Shown here: in pieces, positions 46,204 through 57,000 of the stretch
How positions within the stretch are numbered: position 1 is the stretch's first letter
How the letters are laid out: each line of letters starts with the position of its first letter
Origin: Chlorella sorokiniana
Lineage: Eukaryota > Chlorophyta > Trebouxiophyceae > Chlorellales > Chlorellaceae
Length of the DNA: 64,000 nucleotides
Direction of reading: 5' to 3'
Assembly: GCA_025917655.1 (NCBI GenBank)
Contig: CP084617.1
Span: 1-64,000, forward strand
Made by a program: the position numbers and the translations under genes
The notes under the pieces: generated by a model
What the model was told of the DNA's origin: nothing
What the model saw: the letters and a program-made list of their open reading frames with translations, nothing else
The model's database searches: none

Positions 46204-47188
46204 GGCTTGACAGGGGCCGGGGAAGTCAAAGTCGCTGAAACACGGCGCTGGCAGCGGTGGGAGTCAGGCTGGCGAAGGGGGCACAAGCGCTTGGGTAATG
46301 GACAAACACAGATGAAGACGAACGTAATGTCACAAAAGAAGGGGGAGAGAACGGCACCGATTGTGCAGTAGGGCCACCTTCTCGTGCACAGGGCAAGATA
46401 GAGGTACACAGGGGCGAGGGGGAGTCAAAGGCTCCTTATCTTCCCAACCGTACACAATCAAGCCAGCAAGGTGAAAGAACGCGTGACAGGCCGCCTGTTG
46501 ATACGCTTGTCATTCGAGCCCTAAAGGCGTCGTTTTCCCTAAAGGCGTCGTTGCCCGAAGGCAGCCCCGGGCACGGACTTCAGAATTGATCCTCCATGGT
46601 GGTGCGACGTTCGCTTGTGCAGGCCTCAACAGCAAGCCCGCTGCAAAGGGCTGCTGGCGGCACTGCCCCGAGCCGGCTGCCGCCGCGTACTCGGCACGCG
46701 CCGACAGGATGGCACGCTGTGTGCCTAGATATGCCTGAGCAACTGGCCAGGCCATTCTTTTTCCAGGCAAGGCGATAGTGATAATGCTGCTTTGAGGCGC
46801 TGACTCACAGTCCCTGCGCCGACGTATCACGACATCCACGAGGCAACGCTACCTGCTGGCGTACATTGGCTGCTGCCACATGCCAGACCTTTGAAAGCCT
46901 TGCAAATCATCCCTGGCTTATAATGTCCGCAGTACTTCTTGATGGCCCACAGTCTCAGGTAGCGGGCGCAGCGCGGCGTGTGGATGCAAACTAAGGGACA
47001 TCAAGCAAATTTTGTTGTACAGCTGAGGGTTGCCAGTGCTGCTGACGCATGCAACGTCGAGTTTCCGCAGTCAGACAACCCCCGTGCGCTCCTCGGCTCC
47101 CTGGTCCCACCGGCTTAGAGCTGCGCCTGTCTTTTGAAAGCCTCCCAGCCTCAATTATACTACCGACACGCGAGTCAGGCTGATCGTC
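46204..47188. other. Divergent promoter region
   Basis: 985 bases between the TZF start (-) and the UPF0060 start (+). It holds a short direct repeat containing CCCTAAA (46519-46552). The small frames here have no family resemblance, and I see no RNA gene. Confidence 0.5.
46519..46552. repeat. Two 16-bp repeats containing CCCTAAA
   Basis: CCCTAAAGGCGTCGTT occurs at 46519-46534 and 46537-46552, separated by TT. Each copy carries one telomere-type unit. It lies about 320 bases upstream of the TZF start. Confidence 0.85.
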
Positions 47189-48043
47189 ATGGCGCAAGGC
47201 ACAGCATTCGCCGCAAGTCCTGCCGCCGCCCTAGCGCTGCCATCGTCGCCGCCGTTGCCTCCGCCGCCAACCCCTGGGGCGGCGGATGACGACTTTCAGT
47301 GGACCACTGGGAAGGTGTGTTCAACCTCCGACCGAGCATTGGGAAGCTAGTGTGCAGAATGCCATGCGGTCACTGTGTGACAGCAGCTGGGGCAGCGGCG
47401 GGCCTGTGGGTGGGCAAGCTCAGCCCCTGATGACAGCTGCCCGGGCTAGCCCGAAGCCCCCACCCACTCCCCTCCTGCCAAGATTCCCCTCAGGTGTTCC
47501 TTTCCCTCTTCTTGTTCCTCGCGGCGGGTGTGGCGGAGATTGGCGGCGGCTGGCTGGTGTGGCAGTCGGTGCGGCTTCACAAGGGGTGGTACCTCGCGTT
47601 GGCGGGCGCCGTAGTGCTGTTTGCGTACGGCCTCATCCCCTGCGCCCAACCCATAGACAACTTTGGGCGGGTGAGGTCGCGGGCGATGCTAGCCGCTGAT
47701 GCCACCGGGGCCGTGGCTGGCTGGCCTGGGCGTACACTGGGTCCGCCCCCGCCCGCCTACCCTGCCTGCTGGCAACGCTCTCCTGTCAGCCGCTGCGACT
47801 GCCCTGCAGCAGCTGCTCCAAACCCCCACCGGCTGGAGCCCACCCCCTGGCACCCACCCACCCAAGCGCCCCCACCCTCATGACCTCTGTCCCGCAGCTG
47901 TACGCCGTCTACGGCGGCTTCTTCATCATCCTCTCCTACCTTTGGGGCTGGGCGGTGGACGGGGTGCGGCCAGACACGGGGACTGGGTGGGCAGCGGCAT
48001 CGCGGTGGCGGGAGCCAGCGTCGCCTTCTTCTGGCCGCGGTAG
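47189..48043 (+). CDS. UPF0060 / YnfA-family membrane protein
   Basis: A small four-helix membrane protein of a family that is mainly bacterial (YnfA, related in fold to small multidrug resistance transporters). Exon 1 (ATG 47189) encodes a non-conserved leader MAQGTAFAASPAAALALPSS with a Pro stretch, ending DDFQWTTGK; it could be an organelle-targeting extension. Exon 2 starts at 47495: VFLSLFLFLAAGVAEIGGGW, LVWQSVRLHKGWYLALAGAV, VLFAYGLIPCAQ. Exon 3 is LYAVYGGFFIILSYLWGWAV with the family motif VDGVRP, then GDWVGSGIAVAGASVAFFWP and TAG at 48041-48043. AEIGGGW, YAVYGG and DGVRP are the hallmarks. The end is in frame only if the G run at 47978-47981 is one base short. Two introns show it is a settled nuclear gene. 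Confidence 0.88.
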
Positions 48044-48507
48044 CGCCGTCTGGCGGCTGGCGGCCATGACGCACACGCAGGCCAGCCAGGCGCGCATCAT
48101 TGTGTCCAACCATTCGTTTTGCCATGTTCGCCCACATTGCTTCCACTGCGCTGCCCCGCATTTCTGCAAAATTTTGACTCTTCACGGCTTTCTCAGGAAT
48201 GCTCCTTGCAAGAAGCGCTCGTTGCATGCGCAATCCCAACCAGCCACGCACGTCTGTGAACCTCCATCATATGCATGGCATGCATTACAAGCAAAATCGC
48301 CGGTGCAATCCCGGTTTTGCGCGAGTAATGTGAACAGACTGAGTAGACAGGGGACAAATGGGTTCAGAGGGGCGTGCACAATGGGTGCAACGAGCCGAGG
48401 GTTAGCGAGGGCAAAGGCAACAGGAGCCTAGGACATTCAGTTCGGTATGTGTATACATGGACTCAGCTGCAGGATTATTCCCTGTTATTGGTTTCTTCTG
48501 TGCATGG
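48044..48507. other. Convergent 3' region
   Basis: 464 bases between the UPF0060 stop and the hydrolase stop, less GC-rich than the flanking exons. It contains one reverse-strand TGTAA. Nothing else is seen. Confidence 0.5.
48285..48289 (-). terminator. TGTAA polyadenylation signal (hydrolase)
   Basis: TTACA on the + strand, about 220 bases after the hydrolase stop, a normal 3' UTR length. Confidence 0.55.
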
Positions 48508-51160
48508 TCAGGCCGCGGAAGTGGGGGCAGGCAGGCCAGCCAGCGCAGGCGCGACGGCCGGCGCTTCCGCGGGCCCGCCCGCGATGCCAAACTCGCCTGC
48601 CCGCGCCGCCGTGAGCTGCGCCAGCCGCCCCACCGTCAGCGCGTCCACCAGCGGCTGCAGCTGCGCCTGGCCGCCGCTCTCCAGCCAGGCCAGCGCCACG
48701 GTGGTCCAGTCTGCCAGGTTTTCGTGCTCCCCCAGGCCACCCCCAGCTCCTGATAGATGGAGTTCCTGCGCCAAGGCAAACAGCAACCACAGGTCAACAC
48801 GCCGACAATTGGCTCGATTGGTCGACACGCAGCAGGAGTCTGTGTGGCAGCATGCACACATGGGCAGGTGCAAGTTTGGGTCAGGGCTGGGCATGAATCG
48901 GAGAGGGGAGAGCAGCAGGGCGAGGGTCGGCACGGGGGGCCTCAAAGGGCAGCGTTTGCGTCGGCTCAAGACAAGTGCACGCGTCAGGCAGCGCCCCAGC
49001 CCCAGCCCGCGCCACCGCAGCCTGAAAAAACGGGAGCGACACACTTGCAGCCAGAAATGCGGGCCTGCCCCATGCCGCCGCTCACATCTGCGGCGCCACC
49101 CAGGGCAGCCTAGCGGGCAGCTGCCCTGCGGGGCCCCAGAAGCCGCCGAGCAGCAGGCCGTCGGGGCCCAGCGCGCCCAGCGTGCGTAGCTCGCCCACCA
49201 CCGCCTCGCTCTGCTGCAGCGACATGGTTGGGATGCGGTCCGAAAAGTAGGACGGCGTCACGTTGCGTGCAAACGACTGCAGCGGGGAGGGGAGGCAAAA
49301 AGACGTGGAAAAGGGCCACGCTGCGAGGACGGCGTTGAGCATGCGGCGGGCGCAAGCTGCCAGGCAAAGGCGAGCAGGGCATAGCTGCTGAGTGGAATGA
49401 CAAGTGGTGGGCCGTGGCAGACATGCAGGGCCATCGGCGCAAGGCGGGGGCCACAACAGGGCGGCAGAGGCCGACGGGACGCACCACGATCATTTCGGCG
49501 GGGACTCCGTTGTCCCGCAGCGCCTCCAGCTGCGGCTCCGCCCGCCGCCGCGACTTGCCCTTCTGCGGCAGGACAAGGCGGGGGCGCGCTGTTCAACAGG
49601 CCTGACCTGGGCTTGCCTTGCAGCACCCGTTTTTGCGATCTTCTGCCGACCCGCTCAGCCCGCTCTGCTCGTCCACAGATATGCGTCAACAGCCCCCACC
49701 CCCCACCGCACCTCCATTGTGATGTAGAGCGTGGGCGGGTACTCGATGCCCTCCCGCAGCTCCCCGTCGCCTTTAAACGCCCCAAACCCTCCCTCGGGGC
49801 GGCATCGACAGTCACGATGCCGTCCAGGCGCAGCGTGGCGCCGCCCTCCTCGGCGGCTTCGGCCAGGTGGGACGGCGTCTTGAGGCTCATGGTGCCGGCG
49901 GAGGAGAAGCCGATGAAGAAGAGGGGCAGGTCGGCGGTACCGTGGTCCTGCTGGAACTGCGCCACTGTGGCCACTACCTGCGTCACCGTGGCGGGCCGAC
50001 AGGCAGCTGGACCGAGATGGACGGACACCCAAGAACGTTGGCGCCGTGAATGGAACAGTAGGGCCGCAGGGTGCAGGCAGGCCCGGCCCAAGGCCCAGGA
50101 ACACCTTGCCGCCATGGGCATGCCTCGCCCGCGACCAGGCAAAGCCGCGGCTGGCAGCGGCTGCCTCTGTCCCAGCAAGGCATGGTGGAACAGGTTCGCA
50201 CAGGGCGCATCCGCGCATCAAGGCCCCCCAGCTCCCAGGGCCCCGTGGGCCCCGCGGGTCTCCTCACGTCTGGCCGGTCGTCGGCGCGGCCGCCGCGCGT
50301 CGACGAGCTCCAGCAGCCGCTGCCCAGGTCGTTGGGGCCAGCGCCAGCACGTGGTAGCCCCGCGCCAGCGCCTGCTTGAGCTGCGCCACGTGCTCTGGCA
50401 GGCCTGCGCGCGGAGGCGGGAGGGAGGGCGACAGCCCAAAGGTGCAGGTCAGTAAACAGTGCAGGTTGCTTGGACGCCGCGGATTGCGATCTTATTGAAA
50501 GGCCCGGCTGTCGCGGGCTATTGGCTGTGGGGTTGCGTGGGCGTGGACTGAAGCGCCAGGCAGATGGCGCAAGTTCATTGAGCAGGCGCTGGGTGCAGCA
50601 CCCCGCCAGCACCCAGCAGCGCTCAACAGCAGCAGCAGCAGCAGCAGCAGCTCAGCAGCAGCTCAGCAGCGGCCACCTTGGCACTCTGGGCAGGCCACCG
50701 GGTCGTAGGGCCAGAAGGAGCTGACCACCCGGCCGCAGCCGTGCAGCAACACCTGCATGCGACGACGGAAGCAGGAGCGGCACGGTGGCGGCGGCGCTCA
50801 ACAGCGACGGGTGCAGGCGGAAGAGGGCGGTGTGGCCTCCAGTCAGCGGTCGCCGCTCCGCTGGGGGCAGCTCCCAGAAGGAGAGCTTGCAGGCCAGCAG
50901 CGGCATGCATTATGTGTAGGCTCCCAGCTGCAACGTGAGGAGCCGCCGTTCCAACGCACCACGGTGCCGACCGGCTGCCCTTCTGTTAACTGCCAGTAGT
51001 GGGTCCGCCCGTACGCCTCCAGGCGCTGCGGCTTCAGCCCAATATCTGTGGGAGCCGGAACTAAAGGGTCGCTCCACTCTTGCCCGCAAACCCCACCACA
51101 CATGACACAGATCGCGGCTGCAGCTAAAGCTGCCGCCGAGGCCCGTGCGATGAAACTCAT
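48508..51160 (-). CDS. Secreted alpha/beta-hydrolase-like protein
   Basis: The ATG at 51160 opens MSFIARASAAALAAAAICVM, a clear signal peptide cut after about VCG, then EWSDPLVPAPTDIGLKPQRL and EAYGRTHYWQLTEGQPVGTV. A VLLHGCGRVVSSFWPYDP exon (about 50700) resembles the HG loop of alpha/beta hydrolases. HVAQLKQALARGYHVLALAP and VATVAQFQQDHGTADLPLFF follow, then IGFSSAGTMSLKTPSHLAEA (about 49890), where the nucleophile-elbow position reads F-S-S-A-G instead of the strict G-x-S-x-G. The remaining exons hold RLDGIVTVDA, VPAEMIVV, SFARNVTPSYFSDRIPTMSL and HENLADWTTVALAWLESGGQ, ending ALAGLPAPTSAA, TGA at 48508-48510. The substrate is unknown. Homologous secreted proteins are, to my knowledge, mostly algal. 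Confidence 0.6.
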
Positions 51161-51622
51161 GCTGAAAGTATTTCAAGACGAAACTCTGCTGAACCGAGCT
51201 GCGCCTGAGCGCCGCCTCTCGCCCCCAGCGCCGCCACAGCATGCGGTTGCGCCACGACGCGGAGCTGTCAGTCAGGGGCTGACAGGACCCCTGGACTGAC
51301 AGCTGTCCCTCAAATTGCACGAGAGATTTTGTCTGAAGTGAAATGGGTGGCGCAAAACTGCTCAGACAGTGTCAGCTGATGCTTGCAGCGCACTCTTAGC
51401 GACAAGCCAGCCCGAACCCGGCTAGCTTCAGCAGTGCAGCAGGGGCATCCGTCGGGACGGAACACAACTTACACAACAACGCTCAGCTGGTGTCGTGTCT
51501 CAACACCATGTGGTTGGGCAACAGCAGGCTCAGCGCAGCCCAGCAGGCGCAATGCGGTACAGAGAGCGCTGCTACAGCTGCCCGCTAGCTTCATGCCACC
51601 CCGGAGCTCGTCACATGTCAGC
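51161..51622. other. Spacer between tandem genes
   Basis: 462 bases between the hydrolase start and the fasciclin stop, both on the - strand. It holds the fasciclin 3' UTR and the hydrolase promoter. One reverse-strand TGTAA lies at 51469-51473. Confidence 0.5.
51469..51473 (-). terminator. TGTAA polyadenylation signal (fasciclin)
   Basis: TTACA on the + strand, about 150 bases after the fasciclin stop. Confidence 0.55.
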
Positions 51623-53575
51623 TCACAGCAGCACGAGCACCATGACCAGCGCAGCCAGCACAGCCGCCTGCAGCGATGCAGCTGCGGCGCCGCTGGGAGG
51701 CGCCAACAGGGCAGCCGGGGCAGCGGCGGGGGCCCGGCCTTGCTGGGCAGGGGGCTGAGGCGGGAGCAGCACGTGGACCGGCTGCGGGGGCACCGTCAAC
51801 CAGCTCCGGCGCACCCAGGCCCGCCACAGCGTTGAAAGCGTCGTCCACAGCGACGCTCACAGCACCCGCGGCGCCCTCCACAGCATCCGCAGCGCCCTGA
51901 GCAGCGTCAGCTGCCGCGCCCGCGGCGCCCTCTGCTGCGCCCTCTGCTACGCCCGCCGCCGCACCAGCAGCACCAGCAGCAGCCTCCCCTGCCTGCTGAG
52001 CCGCGCCCACCGCGCCAGCCACGCCCTGCTCAGCACCCTCGGCATTGCCCACCACGTTGGTCAGGGCGCCATCCGTCAAGGAGGCAGCCGCAACCGTGTC
52101 TGAGGGGGTGCCGCCGCCAAGGGTTGTGCCGCCGGGCAGAGCAAACGGCAGGAGCACGGTGTCCAGAGTGTGGATGACTGCAGGGCAAAGGGCAGGTGAG
52201 GGGTGGAAGCGTCATTGAAAAAAATCAACGGTCAAGGAAAGGCAGACGGCAACCGGGCGGGGGCGGCGGTCCAGGGTGGACAGCGCAGGGCAGCCAGCTG
52301 TCCCCGCACAGCCGCAGCAGCCCCGCCCCCTTTGCCCGCCTTTCCAGCACCGCACCCGCGTTGCCGTTGCCGGTGCGCACGTCGATCTGCTGGGCGCCGT
52401 CGGCGATGGCGGCAGAGGAGCCGGCGCCCAGGAAGGTGGCGCCGCTGGGGCCGTACTTGATCTGCGGGCCAGCGATGCAGGCGGTACACGGTCTCAGGCA
52501 GTACATGAGGCTGGGGCGGGGGGGGGGGCGCGTCAGGCACAGCCATGCGCGCCGTGAGCTTGCAGTCCTGTCGATCCAGCCCCAATGCCGCTTCTCATGC
52601 AGCCGCGCCACAGCAAGGGGCGGCAGCGGTCAGGCAGGCAGGTGTGCCCCGCAGGGGGCGCCGCCGTGCCGCCGCCCCTCACCGTCACGGGCTGGCCCTG
52701 GAGGGTGGGCAGCTCCCAGCCGTCTTGCAGGTCCCGCAGCTCGTACACGGTGGGCACGATGGCGTAGAGCTGCGGGCGATGATGCAGACGCACATGGTTG
52801 GCAAAGCGAGGAAGGTGCCGGGAAGCCAGGTGCATCAGGTGCATGCGAGTTGTGGGGCAGCTGCCACACCGCTGCCTGGGGAAAGGGATGCTGCCATGCT
52901 GGGCGTGAAGCGGGGTGGAGGTGATTGGGTGGGGGGTGCGTGTGGGGCACTCCAGGAGCAGGGCTAGCAGCAGCAGAGAGGCACTGCTCCCACCAGAATC
53001 TCTTTGAGCACTTTGTTGGTCAGCTTCAGCCCTGCCTTGGCGGCGGCGGACTTTAGGGCGGCAATGGCCTGCAGCGTGGGCAAACAGGGGGAGGTATGCG
53101 GAGGCCATCGGCGGAGCCGTCGGTGTGCGGCGGCAGGTCAGGTGGCACATCTCTACAGCGGCAGGGGAGCCGGCGCGGCGTTCTCGCCTTGTTGTTAGGG
53201 GCCAGCACGGTGCCGGTGAAGCCATCCCCCAGCTTCGCCTCCACATCCGGAAACTGGGCGGGGGGGAGGAGGAGGCGCAGTTGGCGGCGGCACAGTCGGT
53301 TAGCGCTGTCGGGCAGTGCCAGCAACCAGCACAACCACCCGCTTTGAACATTTCAACCTGCTGACCCACCGCAGTCTTTACGAAGAACTTATGCAGGCAT
53401 CCTATTCTGTATAGTATGCGCAGCCAAACACCTTGGATAGGATGTCAGAGAGCGCGGAGAGGCCCTTGGTTGTCGCCAGAGCATCCGCCACGCTGGTGGG
53501 GGCGGCAGCGGCAGGCGCAGTCGCCGCCAGCAGCAGCGCCACGGCTGTCGCGGCGATAAGGGAACCACGCTGCAT
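51623..53575 (-). CDS. Fasciclin (FAS1) protein, probably GPI-anchored
   Basis: A cell-surface adhesion-type protein. The ATG at 53575 opens MQRGSLIAATAVALLLAATA, a signal peptide. A single FAS1 domain follows over several exons: SVADALATTKGLSALSDILS, FPDVEAKLGDGFTGTVLAPN, AIAALKSAAAKAGLKLTNKV, LYAIVPTVYELRDLQDGWEL, IKYGPSGATFLGAGSSAAIA, IDVRTGNGNAGAVLE and IHTLDTVLLPFALPGGTTLG, the last being the conserved domain end. After it comes an Ala/Gly-rich spacer of repeated EGAAEGAAGAAADAAQGAAD type, then GAPELVDG. The final segment, in another frame, is APAALLAPPSGAAAASLQAA then VLAALVMVLVLL with TGA at 51623-51625, a classic GPI-anchor signal. The two frames are joined either by a very short intron or by two missing bases in the G run near 51748. 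Confidence 0.8.
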
Positions 53576-54074
53576 TTCAACCTGTATGAATGGGGAAAAG
53601 GAGTCGGTCCGAACGGCCACGGTCCCCTAACCACCCAGCGTGTCCTTTGGGAGGGAGGGTGGACAGCCTACTTATGCACTTTTTATGCCAAACACATGAT
53701 ATAGTCACGATAAATTCGCAATGCAAGCCTGTCGAGGCGCGCTTGAGGCAACTGTCCTGAGCTACCTGCAACTGTCCTGCAACTGATCGGCGGTTGCTCA
53801 GCAAAGCAGGAAATTAGGTTGCGGTGAGCATAAGCGCCCGGCGACCACCGACATCATTCAGGTAAGCGACCGCCGCACAACCCGGGGCAGCGCAACCGCA
53901 GCACGGCACAGCATGCCGCCCCAACCCTCATCTCAAACAAGTCCTGCCAGGTTCCCAAATTTGTCATACAACATGGGTCGGAGCTTGGCAGAAACTTTAT
54001 CTAGGACAACAGAGACGTGGAAAAGCAGTGCGCTGGTCGGCCCAAAGGCGCTGCCCACCGGGCTGGCGGTGTGC
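53576..54074. other. Spacer between tandem genes
   Basis: 499 bases between the fasciclin start and the aminopeptidase P stop, both on the - strand. No supported gene; the sequence is less GC-rich. It holds the promoter of the fasciclin gene. Confidence 0.5.
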
Positions 54075-57000
54075 TCAGAGCGGCGAGGTTGCCTGGCGCA
54101 GCCACTCGAGCTCTTCCTGCTGGCCCTCCAGCCGCGGGGACAGCGCCTCCCACACCTGACGATGGTACGCATCCACCCAGTCGATCTCCTTCTGCAACGT
54201 CGGCGCAACGGTTGGGGTCAAGGGGGAGCGCATGCGGACGCTTGCTTTGAGGATGCGCGCCCAAAACGGGGAAGCATTCGTTGCAGAGCGCGCCGCCGCC
54301 CACCTGCGACAGCAGCTCCTTGGCGATCATCTTCTTCTGCAGCGGGCACACGGTGAGGCGGTCGCACGTGTAGTACGACTGGCCGCCGTACCTGCACCCA
54401 CGAGGGGAAGAAGGGGGGGACACATGAGGACTATGTGAGTAGAGTGTGCGGTCGCAGTTACCCCCTGATGAAGCCGCTGAGGAGGCTGGGGAGGCTGCTG
54501 GGAGCTGCGAATAGCGGCGGCGTGCCTGAAGGGCGTGTCGGCCTCCACGATCACAAACAGGTTCTCGATGCGGATGCCAAAGGCGCCGTCCTGCAAGCAA
54601 GCAGGCAAGAAAGAGGCACGAGGATGCGGTGAAAAATTGAAAGCAAGAACAACAGGCCGGGGGCGGCGGGGCCTGACGCAAGGCAGCAGTTGGGCAGCCC
54701 GCAGCCCCAAGGCAGTCGGTCATCAGCTTCGGCGGGCTACAAAAGTGCTCTGGTACCGCTGCAGTACCATGGCTGTACCGCTGCTGTATCGCCGCCGCAC
54801 CTCGTAGTACCCCGGCTCGTTGCTGCACACCATGTGCTCCAGCAGCGGCTGCGTGTTCCAGAAGCGGGAGGCGATGCTCTGGGGCCCCTCGTGCACGTTG
54901 AGGGCGGCGCCCACGCCGTGGCCGGTGCCGTGGCGGTAGTTGAGGCCCATGGACCAGAGGGGGTGCGGGCGAGGGCGTCGATGGCGCAGCCGGGGTGCCC
55001 TCCGGCCAGATGGCGGTGTCCAGCTGGATGTGGCCCTGCGGGGTGGGTGGGCGGGCAGGGGGACGAGAAAAGCGTGGGAGGAGGCAGGAGAAGGAGGAAA
55101 GCGTGGCGAGTGAGGGAGGGGAAGAAAGGGCAGGAGGGAGGAGAGGAAGGGGAGGGAGGAGGCGGGAAGGAGGAGGAGGATCCCCCAGGCGCTCGTGGAG
55201 CGCCCAACACCCAGGAACCAGGCACCGACGGCACAGGGCAGCGGAGCGTCGAGAGAGAGCGCGCACAGGGGCAAGGCCACCCTTGAAACCGCTGTTCCAG
55301 TCATTTCCATCTAGTTTTCAACACACACACCCTCTCCCACCTGCAGCACGCGCGTGAAGCAGGCCTTCTGGTGCTCGCTGGGCTGCCCAAAGTGCATGGT
55401 GCGCGTGATGTCGGTGGTACCGCAGTCGTACTGCGCCCCGCTGTCCAGCAGCAGCAGGGTGCTGCCATCCACCGAGCGGCAGGTGCCGGGCTGGGCGCGG
55501 TAGTGGATGATGGCGCCGTTGGGACCCGCGCCTGTGTGTGTGTGTGTGTGGGGGGTGGAGGGGGTACAACTTGGGCCACACGAGGCGATGGCTAGCGGGT
55601 GTGGGCAGCAGCAGGGCAGGCCCGAACACGAACCACACATCAGGTGAAGCTGCCAGCTGCATTGGCATGGCTGACCCCTGTGGACACACCAGAAGAAACC
55701 AGGCCGCGGGGAGGCTGAGCTACACACTGCCGGCCCTGGTGGCTTCAGCGTGGGGAGCACCTTAACCCACCCCACCACATCCACACATCCACCCTCGCAA
55801 CCTGCACAGCCTCTTGACCCCGCCATCTGCGCCACCCTCGCATCTCTCGCACCGCCCACCCACCCCCACCCAAGCAGCCGCAGCCACAGAGCCACCCCTT
55901 CAGCGCAGTCACCCGCAATGGTCGGGAAGGAGGGCTCCACGAAGCCGTGCTGAGCGGCGCGGCGAGCGGTCAGCTCCTCGTCAACCTCCACCTCAGTCAG
56001 GGTGCGGCCTGCACATGCAGTGGCATGAGGCGGGCGGCTGTAGTGTGTGGGCAGGCGCCTCAACAAGCACGAAGAGAGGTCTCGGGAGACCAGCAGCAGC
56101 TTGGACAGACAGCGGGCGCGGGAAGGGGGCGGCCAGTTGACAGTGGGCGGTGGCGTGCAGGACCGGCGGCTGGGCGGGTGCAGACAACTCGTTGCATTCT
56201 GCCGCTCCAAGAACGGGGGCCAGAGGGCAAGCTTTGGAAGCCGACCATCAGCGCAACCCAGGCAGCAGGAGGCTGCCCATGCGCGCGTTGCGCTGCCCAA
56301 CCGTGCTTGCCACCCACCGCTGGCGATGGTCTTGTCCAGCCAGCAGAGGAACTGGGTGAGGGCGACACCGTCCCGCAGGTGCGCCTCACGCAGCCCCGCC
56401 AGCTCAGCGCCGTTCTTCACCGACTTGGCCAGGGTCACTGTGTGTGGAGGGGGTCAATGGTAGGGTGTTCGGAGTGTGCTGTGTGGGTGTGTGTTGTGTG
56501 TGTGGGGAGGGGCGGGGGTGCGGTAGCATGATTGTCAAGCGCGGCTGCGGCGCAGCATGCGCACAGGAGCGGCGAGCGGCGGCCTGGCTCAGTGCAGAGC
56601 ATGCCGTTGAAGCCCAGTGGCGGAGGAAGCAGGCTCAGACGGCTGCAGGCACAGGCCGCATTTGGTGGCGCTGCGGCCGCATGCAGCGCAACATCAGGTC
56701 GGAAGCGGCGGCAGAGCCTCACCGGGGCTGGGCTTCTCCAGAACAACGGCCGGCGGCGCACCGCCCTCCTCATCCTCGCTGGCCCCGGCAGCAGGCGCGC
56801 CGCCGTTGGACCCACGCGCGCGCTTGCGGGAGCCGCCGCGAGCGGCGGCCTCCGCCGCCGCCGCCAGCGCTGCTTGCTTAATGGCATAGGATACCTGCAG
56901 AGGGGTGGAGAAAAGTGGGGCTGTGCGGTGCGGCATGTCGCGGCGGCGGCAGGCTGGGGGCCGAGTGTGCCCGCCCTTTCTCCCCTTACCCCCACCCCTT

